Below are positions 55,436 through 62,715 of a stretch of 64,000 nucleotides of DNA, piece after piece. This stretch comes from Psychrobacter sp. NG25 (GTDB lineage: Bacteria > Pseudomonadota > Gammaproteobacteria > Pseudomonadales > Moraxellaceae). Every line of letters starts with the position of its first letter. Positions within the stretch are counted from its first letter, which is position 1. Location: the NCBI RefSeq assembly GCF_015234355.1, contig NZ_JADGMV010000006.1:124001-188000 (forward strand), written 5' to 3'. The notes under the pieces were generated by a model that made no database searches, was not told the origin of the DNA, and worked only from the letters and a program-made list of their open reading frames with translations. The translations under genes and the position numbers were made by a program.

Positions 55436-56935
55436 TTAATTAGGTTGTACGGCGTAGGGACGCATAAATAGCCAGTAAACGAGACCACCTAATGCAGCTC
55501 CTAATAAGAAACCATAACCTTCAAGCTTCGTTAGTGCAGGCACTAATACGGTTGCAACAGAAAAGATAGCACCAATAACAAAAGCAATTAAGCCACGGAT
55601 ATTCCAGCCTTTATAGTAGTAATAAGCCCCGTCTGGTTGATCAGAAAATAAATCATTGATGCTGATATGTTGACGTTTGATTAAATAATAGTCGACAACT
55701 AATATACCAAAAAACGGTGCAATGATTGCGCCAACAGCATTTACGAAGCCAACGATGCCGATTTTACTGATAAATGATAACCAGAGTGCGCCGACGAAAA
55801 AGGCGATAATTGCTGTAATTAAGCCACCTTTACGAAAGCTAATATGTTTGGGAAATAAGTTCGCCAAATCATAAGCTGGTGGTATAAAGTTTGCGACCAT
55901 ATTAATACCTACTGTTGCAGCAAAGAACGTTAGGGCAGCGACGATAGTTAGTGGTAGTGAGTTCACTCGATCAACGATATCTGATGGATTTGTTAAGGCC
56001 TCACCAAATAAAACTAAAGTACCTGCAGTGATGACTAGAGCGATAAAGGAGAAAAAAACCATATTAATCGGTAAACCGAGTAAATTCCCCAGTCTCATAT
56101 CACGCTCGCTACGCAAGAACCGCGAAAAGTCACCGAAGTTGATGACCACTGCGGCAAAGTAAGCAACCATCGTACCAACAATAGCTGTAAAGGCTTGGAA
56201 CGAGCTACCTGTATAGTCGCTGCCATTGGTAAAAATGGAGTTAATAGCCGGTAATAACTCTGAGCCGGACTGATACCAGACCACGCCCATCAAGATAACC
56301 ATCACCACATAAACGAGCGGACCTGCCCAGTTTAAAAAATGCTTGATAGGTTCAACCCCTGCCCAAAAAAGCATAATCTGAAATATCCAAACGATGACGA
56401 AAGCGAGCCAAGCAGTGCCATTTAAGCCTAAAAAATTTTCATCCGAGCTCCCCATTATTAGTGTTAACAATATGGTGACTGCAGTGGAGGCAAAGTAGGT
56501 CTGCACGCCGTACCAAAATATACCGATAATGGCGCGTAATATAGCCGGAAGATTAGCACCATTGATTCCCATACTTGCTCGTATAAGTACTGGAAAAGGA
56601 ATGCCATATTTGACGCTCGGCTTACCTGTCAAGTTGACCATCAGCATGACGATGAGGCCTGAGCAGATAATCGCCGCCATGACCCACCAACCATTTAGTC
56701 CATAACTCAAAAATAAGGAGGCGGCTAAGGTATAGCCGAATAAGCTCTGAATGTCGTTGGACCAAACATTAAATATTGCAAACCATCCCCAATTACGTTG
56801 TTCAGGCTGTAATGGGGCAAGATCTTCATTATATAATCTCGAGTTTTTGCGCTCTGGATTGAAAGTATTGCAATTATAGAGCGAGTTATTAGATTGGTTA
56901 CCGAGCTGACTTCCTTGCTCATTCGCAGCGGACAT
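55436..56935 (-). CDS. NCS1-family nucleobase/allantoin permease
   Basis: A 499-residue transporter with about twelve membrane segments. NCS1 markers include RNWGWFAIFNVWSNDIQSLF, PFPVLIRASMGINGANLP, NFGDFSRFLRSERDMRLG and IRGLIAFVIGAIFSVAT. The cluster makes uric acid or allantoin a likely substrate; hydantoins and cytosine-like bases are alternatives. AAGGAG precedes the ATG. A 16-bp direct repeat lies upstream of the start codon. Confidence 0.9.
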   Translation of the reverse strand: MSAANEQGSQLGNQSNNSLYNCNTFNPERKNSRLYNEDLAPLQPEQRNWGWFAIFNVWSNDIQSLFGYTLAASLFLSYGLNGWWVMAAIICSGLIVMLMVNLTGKPSVKYGIPFPVLIRASMGINGANLPAILRAIIGIFWYGVQTYFASTAVTILLTLIMGSSDENFLGLNGTAWLAFVIVWIFQIMLFWAGVEPIKHFLNWAGPLVYVVMVILMGVVWYQSGSELLPAINSIFTNGSDYTGSSFQAFTAIVGTMVAYFAAVVINFGDFSRFLRSERDMRLGNLLGLPINMVFFSFIALVITAGTLVLFGEALTNPSDIVDRVNSLPLTIVAALTFFAATVGINMVANFIPPAYDLANLFPKHISFRKGGLITAIIAFFVGALWLSFISKIGIVGFVNAVGAIIAPFFGILVVDYYLIKRQHISINDLFSDQPDGAYYYYKGWNIRGLIAFVIGAIFSVATVLVPALTKLEGYGFLLGAALGGLVYWLFMRPYAVQPN

Positions 56936-56973
56936 CCTTTTCTCCTTTCAGATTGGAATCAATCAAAAATAAT

Positions 56974-57012
56974 ATTGTTAACACTTTAAAACGTTTATTG
57001 TTAACACTTTAA
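56974..57012. repeat. 16-bp direct repeat before the NCS1 gene
   Basis: ATTGTTAACACTTTAA occurs at 56974-56989 and again at 56997-57012 with no mismatch; the starts are 23 bp apart, about two DNA turns. The position 39-77 bp upstream of the NCS1 ATG suggests binding sites for a regulator. Confidence 0.85.
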
Positions 57013-57081
57013 GGATGTATAGGTTATTGGTCAAGGTAATTGTTTGATTAGTGTTTACTCAGCTGTGTTGAGAATGCTCAT

Positions 57082-58419
57082 TTATAATCCTGACGCATAA
57101 GCAACCATCTGCTGACGTTCTTCATCCGTCAGTTGAGTGAGATTGCCTAATGGCATATAGCCCGTTTGTACGGCAGTAATGATTTTAGCTTTGTGGATTT
57201 TCATGTCTGTTGGTGTCTGTAATATAATCCCTGCTGGTGGTGCGGCAAATCCTTGCTGAGTAGGCTGTGCTGCATGGCAAGTGCTACAGCGAGTGTGCAC
57301 GACATTCATCATGGCATCGTCAGCAGAAGCAGTTACTGGTACGACATCGGCAGTGACACTTTCATTGGAGACAGCTTCATCAGAAACGGCATCAGTACTC
57401 ACAGCAGAACTGGCGACTGCACTCTCAATAGTTGGTGGCACGCTGTCAGGTGTTACTGTTTCAGCTGCGACTGCAGCAGTAGTAACAGGCAATGGTTCAA
57501 TTGGCTCAGGACGCATCCAAATAATTAACAAAACCGTTAATACCGCAGGGAAGACCAAATAGCGCGGCTTATGATTGTTTAAATGCTTTTGATTAAAGTA
57601 ATGACGTACTATTGCAGTGATGATACACACAAAGACTAACACCAACCAACCGTGCGCATGAGCGTACATCATCGGATAGTGATTGCTAATCATGATAAAA
57701 ATAAGCGGTAGGGTGAAGTAGTTATTCATCAATGAGCGGTTTTTGGCTTGTAGTGCCAAATCGGCTACTTCCTTGCCCGGTTTCTCTCCGCGCCTCACGC
57801 AATCGACTAGCGCTCGTTGGGCGGGCATGATACCAAAGAAGACGTTACCTGCCATGACCGTACCTAAAATGGCACCAATATGGATGAATGATGCTCGGTC
57901 ACTAAATAACTGGTACGAACCCCAGCAAGCGATAATCAATAGGATAAAAATAATGCTACTAAAGATGAGTGAGTTTTTGCCCAAGTGACTACGGACAATC
58001 ACTTCATAGATAAAGTAGCTACCGAATAAGAACAACAAGCTGGTCGAGATAGCACCAACACTGCTACCAAAGGCAACTTTGCTTGGGTCAATCAGATACG
58101 CCGTAGCATTGGCATAGTAGACGATAGACAGCATGGCCATACCCGTCAGCCAAGTGGTATAAGCCTCCCATTTGAACCAATGTAGCGTTTTGGGCATCTG
58201 TTCAGGTTCGAGCTTATATTTGGCAATTTCATAAAAGCCACCGCCATGTACCGCCCATAGGTCACCGGAAATACCTTTGTCCGTTTTCCACTGTGGTGGT
58301 TTACGTAGACTGAGATCTAACCAAACAAAATAAAATGAAGCCCCAATCCATGCTACGCCAGCGATGACGTGGAACCAGCGGAAAAATAAATTTAACCAGT
58401 CGAGATAATAAGCGCCCAT
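57082..58419 (-). CDS. puuD: Urate hydroxylase PuuD with fused cytochrome c
   Basis: A 445-residue membrane protein that oxidises urate to 5-hydroxyisourate and passes electrons to a C-terminal haem. The N-terminal half has eight or so membrane segments, with LNLFFRWFHVIAGVAWIG and FKWEAYTTWLTGMAMLS typical of PuuD. The C-terminal cytochrome domain has CSTCH and GYMPLGNLTQLTDEER. Between them is an Ala/Val/Ser/Thr-rich linker of about 55 residues. It replaces HpxO or uricase in this pathway. Confidence 0.94.
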   Translation of the reverse strand: MGAYYLDWLNLFFRWFHVIAGVAWIGASFYFVWLDLSLRKPPQWKTDKGISGDLWAVHGGGFYEIAKYKLEPEQMPKTLHWFKWEAYTTWLTGMAMLSIVYYANATAYLIDPSKVAFGSSVGAISTSLLFLFGSYFIYEVIVRSHLGKNSLIFSSIIFILLIIACWGSYQLFSDRASFIHIGAILGTVMAGNVFFGIMPAQRALVDCVRRGEKPGKEVADLALQAKNRSLMNNYFTLPLIFIMISNHYPMMYAHAHGWLVLVFVCIITAIVRHYFNQKHLNNHKPRYLVFPAVLTVLLIIWMRPEPIEPLPVTTAAVAAETVTPDSVPPTIESAVASSAVSTDAVSDEAVSNESVTADVVPVTASADDAMMNVVHTRCSTCHAAQPTQQGFAAPPAGIILQTPTDMKIHKAKIITAVQTGYMPLGNLTQLTDEERQQMVAYASGL

Positions 58420-58565
58420 GTGGCAAATGTCCTTTTTTACGATATTCTGTCGTCAGCGTTTTTTTGTTCGATATGCTTTGGTATTTAATATACCGTTGTA
58501 CTGCGATGTGCTCTTGCACCATCATTTCGTCGTCATGACATCAAATCAAATGCCATTAAATACAG

Positions 58566-58934
58566 TCACGAGCCACGATAAGTGCTATAGCCATGTGCGC
58601 TAAGCAATAACGGTATGTGGTAATGATTGGCATCACGCACCATAAAATCGATGATGACTTGCGGATAAAATGCGGTGAGCTGCTGCGTATCAAAGTAAGA
58701 CTGCGTATCAAAAGTCAGCGTATAACGGCCATGACTCAAATCAGATTCGCTACTATTAATTTCTGAGCCAAACTGCCAGCTATCAGGAGCCACGCGGCCA
58801 TCTGCATTGGTAATACCGTTTGCTAATAGAACAGCCTCGCCGCTATCGGTAATACGATGTAGGGTCACGGCGACATCAGCCGCTGGTTTGCCAAGGTGAG
58901 TGTCTAAAATATGTGATGAGAGAGTGGCTGACAT
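58566..58934 (-). CDS. uraH: 5-hydroxyisourate hydrolase
   Basis: A 122-residue transthyretin-like protein that opens 5-hydroxyisourate to OHCU. It has SSHILDTHLGKPAADV at the start with a catalytic His, FYPQVIIDFMV, HYHIPLLLSAHGYSTYRGS at the end, and the family C-terminal YRGS. TGGAG precedes the ATG. Between puuD and uraD, in pathway order. Confidence 0.96.
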   Translation of the reverse strand: MSATLSSHILDTHLGKPAADVAVTLHRITDSGEAVLLANGITNADGRVAPDSWQFGSEINSSESDLSHGRYTLTFDTQSYFDTQQLTAFYPQVIIDFMVRDANHYHIPLLLSAHGYSTYRGS

Positions 58935-58969
58935 AATAACTCCATTTATATATGTGGGGCAGATGAGGT

Positions 58970-59491
58970 TTACTCGGCGCTCAGCAGTTTCTGTAACCGT
59001 AAACGCGTGATTTTATTTTGCTCGGTAGCGGCATTGACGAGTTCAGTATCGCGATCATTTGGTAGACGCGCTAACAGTAGATCTAGCATTTGCTGAGCGC
59101 TCTTACCGGTGGCAAATACAATAAAGATAAAACCAAATTTATCGAGATAATCTTGATTGCCTTGTGCCAATGCTGCAATGACATCGTCTTCAGCGTCATT
59201 GGCACCTGATTGCTCGTGTGCTGCACTGTCTTGCGTGTTGCGATATTTTGCTTTTAACGAATCGACATTGCCAATTTGTGGATGCCCATCAAACGCTTCT
59301 AATAGATTCTGCTCATCCGTTTGAGATTGCATCCAAGCGTCATCACTATGGGCGAGCACGGCGTGCATGTCGATGAAAGGACGTTTATTTACTAATGTCT
59401 GCGCCCAATGAGTGCTGGTACAACAGGTCAATAGATGTGAGGTTGCGTCAGCTAGCGAGAGTTCGTTAAATTGCTGTAAAGATAATTTCAC
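58970..59491 (-). CDS. uraD: OHCU decarboxylase
   Basis: A 173-residue decarboxylase that gives (S)-allantoin. The catalytic His-Pro lies in FDGHPQIGN, and GFIFIVFATGKSAQQMLDLL is a conserved core. AAGGAG sits six bases before GTG 59491, which therefore is the likely start; an upstream TTG or ATG at 59539 would add 16 residues with no ribosome binding site. It is the first gene of the ureide series. Confidence 0.95.
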   Translation of the reverse strand: MKLSLQQFNELSLADATSHLLTCCTSTHWAQTLVNKRPFIDMHAVLAHSDDAWMQSQTDEQNLLEAFDGHPQIGNVDSLKAKYRNTQDSAAHEQSGANDAEDDVIAALAQGNQDYLDKFGFIFIVFATGKSAQQMLDLLLARLPNDRDTELVNAATEQNKITRLRLQKLLSAE

Positions 59492-59641
59492 AGTAATCTC
59501 CTTTTCATTTAACAGTGATGGATTAGAATGGGCGAGCATTGGGTTTATGGTGATACGCTCATACTGCTAGATACAAAATCACATACTGAAATAGTATTTA
59601 TCGAATAATAATTGGTTTAATATTACTATTCTGCTCAAACC

Positions 59642-59655
59642 TGACCATTTGGTCA
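59642..59655. promoter_or_regulatory. RutR-type operator, site 1
   Basis: TGACCATTTGGTCA is a perfect palindrome around TT. E. coli RutR binds TTGACCANNTGGTCAA. It lies between uraD and the divergent TetR gene, 121 bp before the latter. A close match is at 62242-62255. Confidence 0.75.
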
Positions 59656-59775
59656 ACTACTTTATCAGGATATTTTATTTAAGTGGCTTATATTTCATAA
59701 AAATTAGAAATTAAATAGAGATACTTATTCGAATCCTGCTATTTATTCATCATAATAACGACAGGTATAACTCAC

Positions 59776-60441
59776 ATGGCCCAAGAGACCGATATAAACA
59801 TACAAGAGACGTTTGAGGCGGCGACACCGCATAACCAGCAAGGCATTCGTGCACACAATCAGGCTGTTATTCTAGCGGCAGCTGAAGAGGAGTTTGTGCT
59901 GCAAGGATTTGGTGGTGCGACGATGCAAAGTATCGCTGATAGAGCCAAGCTGCCAAAGGCCAATATTCATTACTATTTTAAAAATAAAAAGAATCTGTAT
60001 CAGATGGTGTTGCACTCTATTATTCAAGAGTGGAACGATGGTCTAGTGACCATGACAGTTGATAGTGATCCTAAAGTGGTCATCGAAAAATTTGTTCGTA
60101 CCAAACTACATCAAGCCTTTGCTAATCCAAACCGACATAAACTGTTTGCGCTGGAAGTCATCGGCGGTGCACCACATTTGAATAATTTTATGTCGACGAC
60201 GATGAAAGAGTGGGCGATTGATAAGGCAAAGGTCATGAAAGTCTGGCATGAGCAAGGCAAAATTGGCATTGCTGACCCATTACAGTTATTGATTTTGATT
60301 TGGGCAACAACGCAACGCTATGCTGAATTTGAAACAGAAATCGTTGGCTTGATGGAAAAGACTGATTATGACCAGCAGGACGAAACACGTGCCGCTGATT
60401 TCTTGGTGCCGTTTATCTTACGCGGCTGTGGTCTTGAATAA
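59776..60441 (+). CDS. TetR-family regulator, RutR-like
   Basis: A 221-residue TetR regulator with a helix-turn-helix around residues 35-65 (ILAAAEEEFVLQGFGGATMQ, then ANIHYYFKNKKNLYQMVL) and a C-terminal domain of the RutR type (FALEVIGGAPHLNNFM). RutR in E. coli senses uracil and thymine and controls pyrimidine and purine breakdown. Here it is divergent from the ureide genes, with a RutR-type palindrome between. It probably controls both these and the NCS2 gene. Confidence 0.9.
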   Translation: MAQETDINIQETFEAATPHNQQGIRAHNQAVILAAAEEEFVLQGFGGATMQSIADRAKLPKANIHYYFKNKKNLYQMVLHSIIQEWNDGLVTMTVDSDPKVVIEKFVRTKLHQAFANPNRHKLFALEVIGGAPHLNNFMSTTMKEWAIDKAKVMKVWHEQGKIGIADPLQLLILIWATTQRYAEFETEIVGLMEKTDYDQQDETRAADFLVPFILRGCGLE

Positions 60442-60483
60442 CGATTGTTTATTATCATTTCATAAAAACGAATTATAAAAACA

Positions 60484-60524
60484 AATAACGCTAGTGCATT
60501 ATCAATGCGCTAGCGTTATTTTCA
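60484..60524. terminator. Terminator between the TetR and NCS2 genes
   Basis: Stem AATAACGCTAG/CTAGCGTTATT with an inner GCATT/AATGC stem (60484-60520), then TTTC. It lies between converging genes. Confidence 0.85.
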
Positions 60525-60534
60525 TTAGGAAAGG

Positions 60535-61941
60535 TTAAATTTTTTGTCTAAGCGGCTTTAGACCGTCATCCAAATGCTGTTCTGCTGTATCAAATTCGAC
60601 ACCGTAGTTCTTGGGTAAAATCATATCAAGTGCAATGGCAACGATACCCGACATGGTCACCGCTGAACCAAAGATATTACGGAATAGCTGCGGCGCTTGT
60701 GCGAATACATCAGGTACAAAAGCCACACCCATTGATAGACCTAGAGAGGTTGCGATAATCAAGATATTGCGATGGGTGAAGTTCACTGTTGATAGGATGC
60801 GAATACCAGCAGTCGCTACCGTTGCAAACATCAGCAATGTCACACCGCCAACGACTGGCTTGGGTAACTGAGTAAAGATAGCGCCAAGGATAGGGAACAT
60901 GCCCATGGTGAATAAGATAGCACCAACATAAAAACCAATATAGCGGCTGGCAATCCCCGTCATCTGAATAACACCATTGTTCTGGCTAAAAGTCGTCACT
61001 GGGAAGGTGTTGAATACCGCTGCAATCAATGAGTTGACACCGTCACCTAGTACGCCGCCTTTGATACGTTTCTCGTATACTGGGCCTTTGATTGGCTCAC
61101 CTGAGATCATCGAAGTTGCCGTCAAATCACCTGACGTCTCAATACTGGTGATGACATACATAAAGGCGATAGGGATAAAAGCCTGCCAGTCAAAACCAAA
61201 ACCGAATTTAAAAGGTACAGGCATTGTAAATAGGGGGGCTTCAGAGACTAGAGAAAAATCAATACGTCCCATAAAGACAGCAGCTATCAAACCAAGCATC
61301 AACCCAATAAATATCGCACTTGAGCGAATGACTTTATTGTTGACGATACTAATCAGTACCACACTGACCAATACACCACCGCCTAGTAGTAAGTTTTGCA
61401 TACTCCCAAAATCTTCTGCACCGACACCGCCTGCCAAATCTGTCAAGCCAACCTTAGTTAGTGATAGACCGATAGTTACGATCACACAACCTGTCACGAT
61501 TGGACTCATCAATGATTTGAGTTTGGTGATGAACTGACTCAAGAAAATTTCGACAAAGGCACCAAGAAATGACACCCCAAAGATGACAGAGAGAATTTCC
61601 TCTGGACTACCGCCCCTGTTTTTTACCACAAAGCCTGCTGCTAGTACGGCGGCTAAGAAGCCAAAACTGGTGCCTTGTAACGCCATTAAACCTGAACCCA
61701 CTGGCCCAACTTTACGTGTTTGGATAAAGGTTGCAATACCTGAAACCATCAATGACATGCTGATGAGATAGGGGATATGTTCTCCCAAACCCAAGACCCC
61801 GCCTATGATTAATGATGGAGTAATGATACCAACGAAGCTGGCAAGTACGTGTTGTACTGCCCCTAAAAATGCTTTTGCAGGAGCAGGACGGTCATGCAGT
61901 CCATACAATAAATCGGGGTTCCCTTGAGTGTGCTCACTCAT
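60535..61941 (-). CDS. NCS2-family xanthine/urate permease
   Basis: A 468-residue transporter of the NCS2 (NAT) family with about 12 to 14 membrane segments. It has the markers of the XanP/XanQ/UacT branch: YVITSIETSGDLTATSMISG, FPVTTFSQNNGVIQMTG, and GVGAEDFGSMQNL. Proton symport of xanthine or uric acid is expected. AGGAGGAAG before the ATG is an excellent ribosome binding site. The ureide context favours uric acid. Confidence 0.93.
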   Translation of the reverse strand: MSEHTQGNPDLLYGLHDRPAPAKAFLGAVQHVLASFVGIITPSLIIGGVLGLGEHIPYLISMSLMVSGIATFIQTRKVGPVGSGLMALQGTSFGFLAAVLAAGFVVKNRGGSPEEILSVIFGVSFLGAFVEIFLSQFITKLKSLMSPIVTGCVIVTIGLSLTKVGLTDLAGGVGAEDFGSMQNLLLGGGVLVSVVLISIVNNKVIRSSAIFIGLMLGLIAAVFMGRIDFSLVSEAPLFTMPVPFKFGFGFDWQAFIPIAFMYVITSIETSGDLTATSMISGEPIKGPVYEKRIKGGVLGDGVNSLIAAVFNTFPVTTFSQNNGVIQMTGIASRYIGFYVGAILFTMGMFPILGAIFTQLPKPVVGGVTLLMFATVATAGIRILSTVNFTHRNILIIATSLGLSMGVAFVPDVFAQAPQLFRNIFGSAVTMSGIVAIALDMILPKNYGVEFDTAEQHLDDGLKPLRQKI

Positions 61942-62042
61942 CTTGGCTTCCTCCTAAGGTGACTTTCAGTCCCAGCTCTATGGAGATTATTAAGCAATGC
62001 GATGATACATAGTGTCAATGCACTATAAATGCGTTACAGCGT

Positions 62043-62119
62043 CAGCCTCACTTGAAGTATTCAATATACCTCTACACTCGGTTGCCCTGTCATACTTTCC
62101 AACTGAATTGATTCTAGTT
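62043..62119 (+). repeat. Dispersed intergenic repeat, copy 5
   Basis: Aligned with 223-300 over most of its length, including ACTCGGTTGCCCTGT and CAACTGAATTGATTCTA. Same orientation as copy 1. Confidence 0.65.
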
Positions 62120-62241
62120 TAGAGAAGCAGTCGTATTGTTTAGCCATCTCACAAAGAGTCGCACTTATTTTTATGTGAATACATAAAAGTAGGTAGCTAT
62201 TAGTTATTTGTGAGTCTAGCAAATAGCCATGATTACGAACC

Positions 62242-62255
62242 TGACTAATTGGTCA
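62242..62255. promoter_or_regulatory. RutR-type operator, site 2
   Basis: TGACTAATTGGTCA, a near palindrome, inside GAACCTGACTAATTGGTCAA. It matches site 1 with two changes in the core and shares the flanks AACC and ACTAC. It lies 301 bp upstream of the NCS2 start. Confidence 0.7.
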
Positions 62256-62520
62256 ACTACCTAAGGGTATAGGGAAAGGGTTAGTTATTGCAACATTTTT
62301 CTAACATTAGCATGTTTATTTCTAAAATAATGGTTATTTATTATAGGAATGTGGATATGGATTTTACGTTGGAGGCGCTGTTATATAAGGCTTTGATTAA
62401 TAAGTAATTAGAATATTTTGATGAAGGGTTAAGTTTTCAAATCTGCCTAAATATGAAATTAATCATAGTAATTATTGCTAAATTGTTAATATTTAGTTAG
62501 GATACCTGTCTTCGATAAAT

Positions 62521-62540
62521 GCTAACAATTATCATTAGTA
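62521..62540. promoter_or_regulatory. Fur-like box upstream of the TonB receptor
   Basis: GCTAACAATTATCATTAGTA contains AATTATCATTA, about 10 of 13 matches to GATTATCATTATC. It lies 176 bp before the receptor start. Moderate support only. Confidence 0.45.
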
Positions 62541-62715
62541 TTTTTATTCATGAGACAGATTTGGCATTGTGAAAATGGCCATTTATCTGAATGCCTATCA
62601 TGCAAAAAGCAGTTATTAATCATTAATAGAAGCGGTTATTCAAAACGATCAACGTTTAAGTAAATCGTCTTAAAACTTCTAATTCCTAACAGTAAATAAA
62701 GTGAGTAAGTTCGTT

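Larger units (their letters stand above)
61942..62715. other. Regulatory intergenic region between divergent NCS2 and TonB genes
   Basis: 774 bp without a gene. It holds a dispersed repeat copy, a RutR-type palindrome and a Fur-like sequence, listed separately. A short antisense frame at 62679-62864 is a shadow of the receptor gene. Confidence 0.5.

Noticed and set aside
57027..57034. TTGGTCAA as a third RutR-type site before the NCS1 gene
   Set aside because: Only one half-site; the left half TGACCA is missing.
57253..57562. Antisense frames of 91 and 93 codons within puuD
   Set aside because: They mirror the low-complexity Ala/Val/Ser/Thr linker of PuuD and have no family features.
60977..61537. 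186-codon plus-strand frame inside the NCS2 permease gene
   Set aside because: Opposite-strand shadow of a clear membrane protein gene; the product has no coherent fold or start signal.
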